Positions 18,668-29,500 of a stretch of DNA of 32,548 nt are shown here, one piece after another. Source of the DNA: Prevotellaceae bacterium (lineage in GTDB: Bacteria > Bacteroidota > Bacteroidia > Bacteroidales > UBA932); NCBI GenBank assembly GCA_031280885.1, contig JAITGD010000134.1, positions 1 through 32,548 of the forward strand, given 5' to 3'. The translations under genes and the position numbers were made by a program. The notes under the pieces are model-generated. The model was not told the DNA's origin, searched no databases, and saw only the letters and a program-made list of their open reading frames with translations. Position 1 is the stretch's first letter, and every line of letters begins with the position of its first letter.

Positions 18668-21487
18668 TCAAAAATCAAGAGTTATTCCAAACGAATAGGT
18701 TTTCAGAACGGGATAGCCTGCGCTCAGCGTTTCGGGATCGACCTCTGCGTCGAGATTGCTCCATTTGAAGAGATTCAATGCGCTAAGATACAACCTCATC
18801 TTATCTACTTTCAGCTTTCTGAGCCATTGACCGGTAAAGTTATATCCAAGCTCTATGTTTCGCAATCGCAACAAAGACAGGTTTCTTACCCAAAAATCAG
18901 AAGATCTGTAATTATTTTCATTCGCGATGGTGCTAAGTCGTGGCGCTGAGGCGGTGGCGTGAGTTTCGGGAGTCCAGCGGCGTGCGGCTGTCCACGATGA
19001 AACATTGTAATTGTTGATAAACGGCCAGAACATATAGCCACTCAAATAAATACTGCGATTGGCGTTGCCGTCGAAAAGCATTTCCAGGTCGAATCCTTTG
19101 TATTCTATTCCCAGATTGAGCGCGTAGCTGATTTCCGGCACGCTTGGCCGTGCAATGTTCACTTCGTCATGAATATCGATGAATCCGTCTCTGTTTTGAT
19201 CCCTGTATTTCAGATCGCCGGGGCGGACGTTAGAGAAGGTATGTACAGGGCTGTTCTCAATATCCGTATTGTCGCGAAAAAAGCCGATTGCTTCCAAGCC
19301 AAACCTTTGACCCATTGGCCGACCTTGCGTAAAGCGACGCTCTTCGGCCTTGGGTGTTTCGTAGCTTTCGCTTATTTTGTTTCTTGCAAAGGAAATCCAG
19401 GCTCCGGCGGAATAAGTGAGTTCGCCTTGTTTATCGCGGTAATTTGCCGAAACTTCTATGCCGTAGTTCCTTGTCTTTCCCTTATTTCTCATCGACGAAA
19501 AAGCTATTCCCGAAAACGATGGCATGGTCTGTACCGAGTTCACCAGAATATCGTATCGATTTTCGTAGAAAAAATCCGCAGTAAAAGATACTTTATTCGA
19601 CAAAAAACGCGATTCTATTCCAAGATTGTACATCATTGACTTTTCCCATGTAAACGCCGGATTTGCAAGGGAAAGCTGTACAAGAGCGCCGGAATATGTA
19701 ACCCCCGATCCGAAATAATATCCCTGACTTGAGGCCGTTCCCCAATACTGATTGTAGGCAAATCGCTCGGCGCCCTTATCGCTTCCGAGCAAGCCGGCCG
19801 AAGCTCGCAGTTTCAGAAAGTTTACGAAGTTATTGGCCATGAATTTCTCCTCCGAAAGCACCCATCCCAACGAAAGCGCCGGAAAGAAGCCAAAACGATG
19901 ACCTTGCTTATAATTCTCCGTGCCGTAATACGAAAACGACAGTTCGGCAAGATATTTCCGCTGATGTGCATACGTCAAACGTCCAAGCAGATTGCGATTG
20001 GCATAAGACGATTGATCGCCAAGAACCGACCGTGTGCCTTGCTGGAACATCAACAGTGAATTGAACTCGTGCTTACCGAATGAACGCTCGTACTCTATTC
20101 CTGCGTGGATATTCATTCTGTTCGATTCGGCGTCGTTTCCCGTAGAGACTGTCAAATCGGTATCTGCGCCGCGAACAGCGTAGTACATTGAGTCTGAACC
20201 AAGCGACGAAACTGTTCTTATCGGTTCGTGATATGAATACGTCTTTGTTTTATTGTATCCGTTCTGATAACTGCTACTCACCGAAAAGCTTGCGAAAACG
20301 CTTAAACCTTCCGTTATGAACCCAAGCTTTTCCTTCAAGGTAACAAAGGCCTGTACATCACGGGAATTGCGGGAGCCATATCCCTCGTGTAACACCGTAC
20401 CGAGAGGGTTATCGGGATAATTTGCCGTACCCGTTACTCTGCCTGCCGGAGTGAGTACCGGATAAAGATTGGGCGCGTAAGTAGCCATATCCTGCCATAA
20501 TTGAGCTGTGGACCTTCCCGATGGAAACATACGGTCTTCGATTCGTCCACCCAAACCGACTAAGGCAGTCAAATTCCGCGTGATGTTTATATCTACATTG
20601 GCGCGGAAATTTATCCTATCGAAGCTAATGTTTGAATTATTCTTACCGTCTGTATTAGCATACAGTCCGTTATTCGACGTCAGGCTTGCCATCGCAAAAT
20701 AATTCGCATAGCGATTACCTCCGCTGAACGAGAGTGTATAGTCCTGAATCGACGACGTTTTGCTGAGGATTTCATCATACCAGTTTACATCGGGATAGTA
20801 ATACGGATTCGTTTGATTTCTGTATCCCTCCAAGTCCTGAGTTGTATATAATTCAGGTAAACCGTCGTTACGCAAGGCCTCGTTATAGAGCCGTGCGTAG
20901 TTATAAGAACCCTCAAATTCCGGTATATACGTCGGAACCTGTACACCGTAACGAGCCTTAAGCGAGATCTTCATACGGTCGCCGTCGGAACTCCCGCGTT
21001 TGGTACTTATCAACAGAACTCCGTTAGCGCCGTTCATTCCGTACACCGCTAAGGATGCAGCATCCCGAAGGTAAGTAACCGACTCGATTTCTTCTGAATG
21101 GATATGATTGAATCCGTCAATCGGAAAGCCATCCAGAAGTATTATAAACGAGTTACTTCTAAACGAGTGCTGACCTCGAAGATAAAGCGTTGCCTCGTCG
21201 TAGCCCGGTTCTCCGTCGGTTTGAATCGTCGTCATTCCCGGAATACGTCCAAAAAACGTGTTACTCAAAGTAGCGGCCTGCGTCTTTCGTAAATCACTTC
21301 CCGAGACCCTCCATATCGACGAAGTTACAAGATCTCTTTCTTGCTTGCCGTAAGCTACGTCTATCAAATCGGTACTGTCGCCGCCGGCCGATCTTGCGCT
21401 AAGCTTGTCGCTAACAGCAACAACTATAAACAGAGCAAGAAACAATGCGGAAAATTTAGCGCGGATATGTTTTTTATGATATTTCAT
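18668..21487 (-). CDS. SusC/RagA-family TonB-dependent transporter lacking the N-terminal regulatory-like domain (pair 2)
   Basis: 939 aa; plug motifs RIPGMTTIQTDGEPGYDEATLYLRGQHSF, IILLDGFPIDGF, EEIESVTYLRDAASLAVYGMNGANGVLLISTKRG; barrel ends YSFGITLDF. Confidence 0.95.
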   Translation of the reverse strand: MKYHKKHIRAKFSALFLALFIVVAVSDKLSARSAGGDSTDLIDVAYGKQERDLVTSSIWRVSGSDLRKTQAATLSNTFFGRIPGMTTIQTDGEPGYDEATLYLRGQHSFRSNSFIILLDGFPIDGFNHIHSEEIESVTYLRDAASLAVYGMNGANGVLLISTKRGSSDGDRMKISLKARYGVQVPTYIPEFEGSYNYARLYNEALRNDGLPELYTTQDLEGYRNQTNPYYYPDVNWYDEILSKTSSIQDYTLSFSGGNRYANYFAMASLTSNNGLYANTDGKNNSNISFDRINFRANVDINITRNLTALVGLGGRIEDRMFPSGRSTAQLWQDMATYAPNLYPVLTPAGRVTGTANYPDNPLGTVLHEGYGSRNSRDVQAFVTLKEKLGFITEGLSVFASFSVSSSYQNGYNKTKTYSYHEPIRTVSSLGSDSMYYAVRGADTDLTVSTGNDAESNRMNIHAGIEYERSFGKHEFNSLLMFQQGTRSVLGDQSSYANRNLLGRLTYAHQRKYLAELSFSYYGTENYKQGHRFGFFPALSLGWVLSEEKFMANNFVNFLKLRASAGLLGSDKGAERFAYNQYWGTASSQGYYFGSGVTYSGALVQLSLANPAFTWEKSMMYNLGIESRFLSNKVSFTADFFYENRYDILVNSVQTMPSFSGIAFSSMRNKGKTRNYGIEVSANYRDKQGELTYSAGAWISFARNKISESYETPKAEERRFTQGRPMGQRFGLEAIGFFRDNTDIENSPVHTFSNVRPGDLKYRDQNRDGFIDIHDEVNIARPSVPEISYALNLGIEYKGFDLEMLFDGNANRSIYLSGYMFWPFINNYNVSSWTAARRWTPETHATASAPRLSTIANENNYRSSDFWVRNLSLLRLRNIELGYNFTGQWLRKLKVDKMRLYLSALNLFKWSNLDAEVDPETLSAGYPVLKTYSFGITLDF

Positions 21488-21515
21488 AACATTTGTAGTT
21501 TTAATTGATTAACTT

Positions 21516-23309
21516 TTACCATCCCGGATTTTGAACTATGTAACCCTTATCCACTTCGGGTTGGCGGAAGGGATATAAATACATCTTATCATCCCACACG
21601 CGGCTTGCGATTACCTCAAGCTTATACGTTGCCTCAGGCTTAGTGTCATACAGTTGAAGGGTGTATATACTGCCTTTCATCAAGCCCTCTCGACCGGCTA
21701 TCTTCCAGCGACGTAGGTCGAAGAATCGATGCTGCTCAAAAGCTAACTCCACCGAACGTTCCCGACGGATTGCCTCGCGCATCTGGTCTTTTGATACGTA
21801 ACTGATGCCAGGCATATTTACCCGAGTACGTACTTCATTTATCGCCCATTCTATCTCATTTCGATCCCCATCGACCTCGTTTAGAGCCTCAGCATAGTTG
21901 AGATAGAACTCGGCAAGGCGGAAGGTTATCCAGCGTGGAGCGGTGCTGCCGTTGCGGACGCCCTTGACGAATTTACGCATAAAGCCTACTCCTCTCACAT
22001 TCTTAAGCATCTCCGTGTTAGTCTCGTAGAAGTGATAAACTTTCCCCGATCCTCTCGACCACTCGGTGCCAGAATAGAACACAGAGGCATGAAAGCGAGG
22101 TTCGAGTTCGGCCAGCTTACTTCGGTACTGTGAATATGGATAAGGTACTCCCTCTGCCTCGTCCCACGTTTGCTCTGTGCCGTCGCTTTTCTGATAAAGT
22201 CGGGTAAAGTTAAATGTAACCGCGTGATTCGAAGGGTTACTTTGTCCCTGTACGCCGGATACGTTCCCCGGAACCATAAACAGGATAAAGTAACCGCCGG
22301 CGACATTGGCAAGTCCCGAACTAAGAATTACCTCCGGGCAAGTGTGGTTAATGAATATTTCCTCGTATCTATCCACCGGATTACTCATTCCGCGATATAG
22401 AGTGCACCAGCCGCTCTCGTTTTCAGCCCAATCGAGTACATCTTTACTTGCGGCGGCGGCTAATCTCCAGCGGTCGCGGTCGTAACTTCCGTAAGATGTT
22501 AATTCGCGCTGTGTCGAGTTAGCCGACGGAACATAAGGCTGTCCGTCTTCGGGATTAAACAGCGGGCTGGCAGCGTACAGCAGAACTCTGGCCTTTAAAG
22601 AAAGGGCGGCGCCTTTAACTATTCTTCCGAGGTAACGACTGTCGTTATACACATTTGGAAGATAGCGTGCGGCCGTGTCGCATTGATCAACTATAAACTT
22701 AACCGTCTCGGAATATGTCGATCTCGGTACTCTGATATTATCGATATCGGACACAGAACTAACGTAGAATACATGATCTACTATCGGAATGCCGCCCAAA
22801 CGTTGCATTAAGTCAAAGTGCATCAAGGCCCGAAGGAAAATCGCTTCGGCCTTCATACTTTTCTTCTCGTCGTCAGTAAAGGGCGACCGGTGAACATTTT
22901 CAATGAAAATGTTGCAATTACGGATACCTTGATAACACACATTCGACATGAACTCGATTGCCCAGCTGCCCGGATTAATGTTCGATGCATTCCAAGTTCC
23001 GGTGTGCATATAATTGGGGATGGCCGGATACGTTCCTTCCACTTCGAGAGCATCGGTAGCCACATCCACCAGTGAGCCAGACGCCCCGTAGTGATAAAAA
23101 CGGTTATCGCTTCCGCTCCAGAAGTGATTGAACTCATAGATCGACGAAGTGCTGTAAACGTTCCAAAGGAACTGTTCGGTTCGGATACGCGAAGCAAAGA
23201 TGCTATCAAGCGTAACTTCGCTGCTAACGGGCTTCTCGAGGAAATCGTCGCAGGAGGTCAAACATGAAAATGTCAGACATATAACAGTGTAGTAAGTTAT
23301 TCCTTTCAT
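21516..23309 (-). CDS. SusD/RagB-family nutrient-binding outer membrane lipoprotein (pair 1)
   Basis: 597 aa; CLTSC|DDFLEKP lipobox; AEAIFLRALMHFDLMQRLGGIPIV, SLKARVLLYAASPLFNP, FRLAEFYLNYAEALNEV, RRERSVELAFEQHRFFDLRRW, C-terminal YIVQNPGW. Confidence 0.96.
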   Translation of the reverse strand: MKGITYYTVICLTFSCLTSCDDFLEKPVSSEVTLDSIFASRIRTEQFLWNVYSTSSIYEFNHFWSGSDNRFYHYGASGSLVDVATDALEVEGTYPAIPNYMHTGTWNASNINPGSWAIEFMSNVCYQGIRNCNIFIENVHRSPFTDDEKKSMKAEAIFLRALMHFDLMQRLGGIPIVDHVFYVSSVSDIDNIRVPRSTYSETVKFIVDQCDTAARYLPNVYNDSRYLGRIVKGAALSLKARVLLYAASPLFNPEDGQPYVPSANSTQRELTSYGSYDRDRWRLAAAASKDVLDWAENESGWCTLYRGMSNPVDRYEEIFINHTCPEVILSSGLANVAGGYFILFMVPGNVSGVQGQSNPSNHAVTFNFTRLYQKSDGTEQTWDEAEGVPYPYSQYRSKLAELEPRFHASVFYSGTEWSRGSGKVYHFYETNTEMLKNVRGVGFMRKFVKGVRNGSTAPRWITFRLAEFYLNYAEALNEVDGDRNEIEWAINEVRTRVNMPGISYVSKDQMREAIRRERSVELAFEQHRFFDLRRWKIAGREGLMKGSIYTLQLYDTKPEATYKLEVIASRVWDDKMYLYPFRQPEVDKGYIVQNPGW

Positions 23310-23331
23310 ATTAATTCGTTTTAAAGATAAT

Positions 23332-26300
23332 TTAAAATTGAACGTTCAGTCCGAAGTTAAACACTCGCATTGGCGGCATTACACGTCCGTAAAGCTCGCG
23401 AGCATCGGGATCAACAGAGTACTTTATGCCGGTGAGTGTTACCAGATTGTTGCCGCTGACATACACCCTCAACGAATGTACATTAAGCCGTTTCATAAAG
23501 GTCGTATTGAACCTATAACCAAGTTCAAGATTCTTTAAACGGACGTATGAACCATCTTGAACCCAGAAGTTTGATACCTGATAATTGTGGTCGCCGGCTG
23601 CCGGAGACAGCTTAACGCGGGGATACGAGATCGGCTCTCCGCGCTCGTAACGTCCCTGCTCCCACCGTTCCGACTGCCATTCGTAAGCCGCTCCCCAGTC
23701 AGCGTCAAAGGGATAAGCGCCTGCGTGCTTCGAGAAATAAACCGATACGTTGCCGGCGCCTTGAATCAATGCAGATAAATCGAAGCCATTCCAAGAGGCT
23801 CCTAACGAGAAACTGTAGTTTATTTCGGGGAAGTTGTTATAACCTTGCGGAGATATATCGTCGCTCGTTATTCGCTTGTCATCGTTAAGGTCGCGATACT
23901 TCATGTCGCCGGGTTTGAGGCCGCTGCCTTCCCACTGCGAAATCGGACGGTCGGAATCGTTGATTTCCTCGAGTGTATTGTAAAAGCCTTCAAAAGTTAA
24001 GCCATAATACTGACCGACAGATTGACCCGTGCGACGTAACCATGGCCAGGCGCGATTCGGCTCGTCTTGGAATATAATCTTGTTACGCGAAAAGGAATAC
24101 ATTGCCCTGAGGTAGTAGCTGACCTTACCGACCTTATCCTTCCAGCCAAGCTCAAGTTCATAGCCTTTATTATTGACTTTTCCAAGATTAATATTCGGAA
24201 GAGCTACAGCTACAAGCTCCGGAACGGTCGAAAGGCTCCAAAGGATGTTATCGCGTCTTTCCTCAAAGTAATCTGCCGTTATTTTCAGCCGACTATCGAG
24301 TAAATACATATCGACCCCTATATTCCACTTCTTCGCTCGTTCCCAGGTTACATCCGGATTCCCCACAGCTCCTTCCTTATACTGATTATACGTTGCCATG
24401 TTTACCCCCGGTATCCCGAAGGTGGTACGCGCATTGCCATCGTTAACTAACTGGAACGGAGCGTCGAGATACATGTAACGACTCCCGCCTATCTTATCGT
24501 TACCTACTTCGCCATACGAACCCCGTACTTTGAAAAAAGTAAGATAACGATTATCTGGCATAAAACTTTCCTCTGTTAATACCCACCCTAACGAATATGC
24601 GGGGAAGAATCCAAAGCGCTTGCCCTTAGGGAAATTCTCCGATCCGTTGTATCCGGCGTTTACCTCAGCCAAATAACGATTTGCATAGTTATACGTTACC
24701 CTACCCACAAGGCCAACGTAGGCCGTAGGTAGCTTATAAGCCATGTTAGGGTAGTATGCCTTTTGGACGTTACCCAGAACTAAGCCCGTCAATTTATGCC
24801 GCTCGGCTATAGACGACTCGTATTCTACGGCAGCCTCCGCATACATCTTTCGCCACTTGCGATCGTCGGAGATGTTTTCGGCTAATCCGTAGTAAGGACC
24901 CTCCTCATTGTTCCTGAATACCGACGCCTTACCTTCCATGTCCTTTATAACGGTGTAGGTATCGAAGTAACGCTGACGTTTACTGTATTTATTATAGTAA
25001 GTGTCGTATGCGCCCATTGCCCGCAGTGCAAGTCCCTTGACGTAAGGTTCGAGGCTTAATCGCAACGAAACATTGGCATTGATAGTGTTAGAATAGTAGC
25101 GTTCCTGAGCGCCAAGGCTGCCTGCGCTCGTAGTCCCCATTTCGACCCAGGGGTTATACTCCTTAACACCTGCCGGAAACCCGGATACCTCTGTTATGAC
25201 CTTTCCTTCGATAAAGCCGGGACTTGACATCGGCGAAGATGAAGTAGCCCGATCAAAGGCCCCCCATGCCCCTCCCATGGGATATACGTTGTCTGTAACC
25301 TGATTACCTAACTTCAACGAAAGTTGTAAGTTGCGGGTAAGGTCAAAGTCGAAGTTCATTCGCACGTTATACCGATCATACTTATGCTTAGTCGAGAACC
25401 CAAGGTCCTGCTCAGGCGAGTTGTACCCGCCCGACTGGTTGAAATACCCCAACGACACAAAATAGCGCGTCCTCGACCCTCCTCCGTTGATGTTCACATT
25501 GTAGGAGTGCTGGAACGAGAAGGGCTTGATCAACTCTTTAAGCCAGTCCTTATCGGGGTGGAAAACAGGGTCTTCACCAGTACGATAAAGCTCGGTATCA
25601 ACAGAGGAAAAGGTCGTCGGCATCCCCATATTACTCTCGGCTTCGTTACGCAACAAGGCATACTGATACGAGTTCAACATCTTTGGCAGTATGGAAGGCT
25701 GAATCATTGCGAAATTAGATGTAAAGCTCACCCTGGGTTTTCCCTCCGTACCCCGACGAGTAGTAATCAAAATCACACCGTTAGCCCCCCTCACGCCAAA
25801 GACAGCTGTGGCCGATGCGTCCTTCAATACGTTGAGGCTTTCGATCTCATTTGGGTCGATATTGTTATACGTATCCCTTTCTACTCCATCGACCATTATT
25901 AGCGGCGCTGCTCCTCCGGTGTTTAAGGTACTGATACCGCGAATACGTATGTCGGCCTTATCGCTCCCAAACTCTCCCGATACCTGAACTGATTGAAGTC
26001 CCGATGTCAAACCTGTAAGCGCGTTACTGACGCCCGCCACAGGTGCGCGCATCAGATCCGAATTGCTTACCGAACCTACAGCGCCGGTAATGGAAATCTT
26101 ACGCTGAGATCCATGTGCCACTACTACCACCTCTTCGAGTTCATTAGCGTCCTCGTCTAACTGAACGTCAAGAACAGAGCGCGAACCAACCGAAATCTCC
26201 ACAGTTTTGTAGCCCATCAGAACGAATTGAAGAACAGCATCCGAAGGTATCGTCAAGCTGTACCTCCCTTCCGAGTCGCTTAAATTCCCTACGGAACTGC

Positions 26301-26448
26301 CCTTCACAACTATGCTGACATTTGATATCGATCTCCCGCTTTGCATATCCGTTATCCGGCCGGTAATCGTATGCGTTTGTGAATAGATCGCCGACCGGGA
26401 CAGCGACACTAAACATATCAAAACGAATATTCTTAGTTTTACTTTCAT
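23332..26448 (-). CDS. SusC/RagA-family TonB-dependent transporter (pair 1)
   Basis: 1038 aa; N-terminal carboxypeptidase-regulatory-like domain (HTITGRITDMQSGRSISNVSIVVKGSSVGNLSDSEGRYSLTI), TonB-box-like EEVVVVAHGSQRK, IMVDGVERDTYNNIDPNEIESLNVLKDASATAVFGVRGANGVILITTRRG; ends FNFGLNVQF. Confidence 0.97.
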   Translation of the reverse strand: MKVKLRIFVLICLVSLSRSAIYSQTHTITGRITDMQSGRSISNVSIVVKGSSVGNLSDSEGRYSLTIPSDAVLQFVLMGYKTVEISVGSRSVLDVQLDEDANELEEVVVVAHGSQRKISITGAVGSVSNSDLMRAPVAGVSNALTGLTSGLQSVQVSGEFGSDKADIRIRGISTLNTGGAAPLIMVDGVERDTYNNIDPNEIESLNVLKDASATAVFGVRGANGVILITTRRGTEGKPRVSFTSNFAMIQPSILPKMLNSYQYALLRNEAESNMGMPTTFSSVDTELYRTGEDPVFHPDKDWLKELIKPFSFQHSYNVNINGGGSRTRYFVSLGYFNQSGGYNSPEQDLGFSTKHKYDRYNVRMNFDFDLTRNLQLSLKLGNQVTDNVYPMGGAWGAFDRATSSSPMSSPGFIEGKVITEVSGFPAGVKEYNPWVEMGTTSAGSLGAQERYYSNTINANVSLRLSLEPYVKGLALRAMGAYDTYYNKYSKRQRYFDTYTVIKDMEGKASVFRNNEEGPYYGLAENISDDRKWRKMYAEAAVEYESSIAERHKLTGLVLGNVQKAYYPNMAYKLPTAYVGLVGRVTYNYANRYLAEVNAGYNGSENFPKGKRFGFFPAYSLGWVLTEESFMPDNRYLTFFKVRGSYGEVGNDKIGGSRYMYLDAPFQLVNDGNARTTFGIPGVNMATYNQYKEGAVGNPDVTWERAKKWNIGVDMYLLDSRLKITADYFEERRDNILWSLSTVPELVAVALPNINLGKVNNKGYELELGWKDKVGKVSYYLRAMYSFSRNKIIFQDEPNRAWPWLRRTGQSVGQYYGLTFEGFYNTLEEINDSDRPISQWEGSGLKPGDMKYRDLNDDKRITSDDISPQGYNNFPEINYSFSLGASWNGFDLSALIQGAGNVSVYFSKHAGAYPFDADWGAAYEWQSERWEQGRYERGEPISYPRVKLSPAAGDHNYQVSNFWVQDGSYVRLKNLELGYRFNTTFMKRLNVHSLRVYVSGNNLVTLTGIKYSVDPDARELYGRVMPPMRVFNFGLNVQF

Positions 26449-26525
26449 AATTAATCTTGTTTTAGCTTTGGTTTATACTTTTATATATTGATATTACAAG
26501 TTTCCTCGTATCTAAACTCTCCATC

Positions 26526-29500
26526 TTATTGACCCCGACTTTGCCCTTTAACCTCGTACAATCCGTAGTGATTAACGTCGGCAGCCTGCACGCTTGCAAA
26601 AAGTTCCGACGCCACTTCTTCCTTTCCAAGCCCTCGATATCCGAGAGCCGTAAGGTAAAGGCAATTAACACGATTACGGACGTTTAAGTCCTCGTCCCAT
26701 ACGGCAAGTTCGGGAAGCGACACGGCGAAGTAATCGATTCGACATTCGTCGTTTACATGCGCCTCTCCGTACTCTACGAGCCTTTCGAAGCAGCTGCGTG
26801 CGCGAGCCTCATCGCCAAGTGCGCGCCAAGCCAAGCCCTGATAATAGATACCGTCGGGTCGGGCGTCGTTATAGAAGAAAGCCTGCACCGGCTCGGTCGG
26901 ACCCTTAGTAGCTCGAGCAAAGAACTCCGCAGCCTTCGCCTTATCAGATATTCCGCCATAAGCCACACCCTTGTAGTAATCCACATCATTCTCATATACA
27001 GTGGGAAGTTTGCCCTCGCCCAGAGCGTGCGGATACTCATCCGTCTCATGCAGGAGATCAAGAGCTTCGGCGAAGCGATGCTCCGATATGGCAATCTTAG
27101 CCAGCTCGATACGGCAGCGAACATACTGCGAGCTTACCTTACCTTCGCCCCCTTCCCAGGGATGAAAGCGTCGCGTGGCTATTAACTCACGCGCCTCGCG
27201 ATAACGGCCTGTCTGATTGTAAAGAGCCACACGTTCCACCGACAAATCGTCGCGCATTTCTACCAGCGACAAATGCTCTTCGAGAAAGGCAAGACGCTCG
27301 GATGGCAAGCGCCCAAGTCGCTTATACAGACCGTCTAACTCCATCAGAATACGAGCGTCGGAAGGGTCGATAGCAAAAGCCCTTTCAAGCATCTCGCGAG
27401 CCTCGACCTTACGTCCTAACTTGTTGTAATACGCTAAGGCTAAATTGCGTCGCACGGTAGGAAAAGAAGCGTCGATGGCTACGGATTGCTCCCAGCAAGC
27501 TATGGCCTTCGGATATACGCGAGCGGCGTAAAGAAAGTTCCCAAGATAGTAAGGAGCCTTTGCGTCAGAGGGATTCTTGCTGATGGCCTCCGTCAGAATA
27601 TTGAACTCTTCGATACGAAAAGGAAAGCATCTGTCGGGCGAAGCCTCAGCCGCCTTCTGTCTGTAATCCTGCGCTCGGTCGGCCTCTCCCTCTCGCTCGG
27701 CGAAGTATTCCAAGGTGTAATACACCATCGGGAAAACCTCTGAACCTGCCACACAGCGCGATAAAAGAGCCGAAGCCTCTGCGTACAGACCGGCCTCGGC
27801 ATAGTCTAAGGCATATTCGGTATAGGAATTAACCCTGTTCCCAAGCCATAACTCAGGCTCGGCCAAGCTCTGCTCTTCTCCATTGATAAGGTAACGCTCA
27901 AAACGACAGGCAAGATTAAACATATCGATACCCAGCGACTCCTCTATCCAAAGCAAAGCCTCGTCGCTTCGACCGAGCTTACGCATACAGATGGCCTTCA
28001 GATGCCTTGCCTTGTGATTGTTTCGATTTCGAGCTATGCAGCGTTCCGTTTTCTCTAATACTGACGACCACGAGCCGGAGCCTCTCGAAGCTCTACCGGC
28101 TTCGATTTGTGCAAGTGCAAGATACGAGATTTCCTTCCACGAAGCGTTCCAGGTAGCTTTATAGAAGTATCCGTATGCCTCATCGTAACGTCCCTGCATC
28201 CGAAGGCAGCATCCTAAGTTATAAAAGACCTCTCCCTCATAAGGATTCGGATTACGTTCCGTAAGCGTGGCTATTGCCGACATGAAGTATTGCTCGGCTT
28301 CGACAAACTGGGCGCGACGCATCAAATATAGACCCATTGCATTGTTGCATCGCAGGTCTCGCGGCTCGCGGCGAAGAGCCTCCGCGTAGTACGAAGTAGC
28401 CTCGTAAGTAGCATGACGGTACTGCTCTAAATGAAGCCCCGTTAGGAACAACTGTTCAATCGACTCTATATCTTCTGGAAGCCGCGCCGCCTGCGCCGGC
28501 TCTGGTATGGGTTTCGACTCGGGCTTGAGCGCAGTGTAAGCAATGAGAAGCTCGCCCTGCTGAGTTCGGATTTCGAGAACCAGCTGGTCGGGACGAGCCG
28601 ATCCGGTGGGAACCACCACTTTATAAGGCTGCGACGGGGATACGCTGAGTATGGTCTCACGATACTCCTCGCCGCTAACTTCGTTTCGCAGCAAAAGCTC
28701 AAGTTCCGAATACCGAGCTGTGGTATAAAGCGATATGCAAGTTTCCCCCTTTTCGACCTCAACGTTCACAAGTGCGTCCCTGTTAGCCTGCTTAACATAA
28801 CCAAGCTCGGCGTAGGGCATGAAGTACTGCACCCAATCCTTTTCTTCGGACGAGGCTATCCACGAAAAGTCGGGCTGATTGTCCGTGTAAACGCCTGTCA
28901 TCAGCTCGATATACGGACCGTCATCGTCGGTCAGGTTTCTGTCCCAGGCCTGCCCGAAATCACCCTTACCCCAAGTCCACTGCTTCTTTCCGGGCGCAAT
29001 GTGATGATCGGCTACATGGAGAAGTCCGGCACGGGCGTCTGTATCGTATCCACCTACAAAATCGTAAACCGAACTGACCGCCATGTATGAAGTCGGAACA
29101 GGTATATTCACGTACTTCGATATATCCACTCCCGCCGAATAATCGTGCTTGTAGTACAGACCTCGGGCAATGGGAAATTCCGAGACGTCGCGCTTACCGT
29201 GGTCATACACAGCATTGACGTCCGGAGGGAAAACCGAGTGGTAAGTTTCGTTTACCGACACCGCCGGGTTAGCCCACCAAAGGAAGGTCTGCGGAAAGCT
29301 CGTGCGATTGCATATCTTAACCTTGACCTCAAGATAGGCCTTACTCGGATACAGAGTAAATCCGCACATACCCTTAGTGCGCGTCATGCGCTCAAGCTCG
29401 CTGCACCACACAGTTCGGCTTCCGTCATCGCAGCGCTCAATCGAGTAGTCAGTAGGAAGGAAGGTGCTTGGCCGGTGGTGCTGAGGCCAGTTAAATTCTA

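Noticed and set aside
19169-19639. 156-aa plus-strand ORF
   Set aside because: Antisense to the second SusC gene; no independent support.
25384-25902. 172-aa plus-strand ORF
   Set aside because: Antisense to the SusC plug/barrel region; no domain features.
26449-26525. Possible internal promoter in the 77-bp gap before the first SusC
   Set aside because: No TANNTTTG element on the minus strand was found in the gap.
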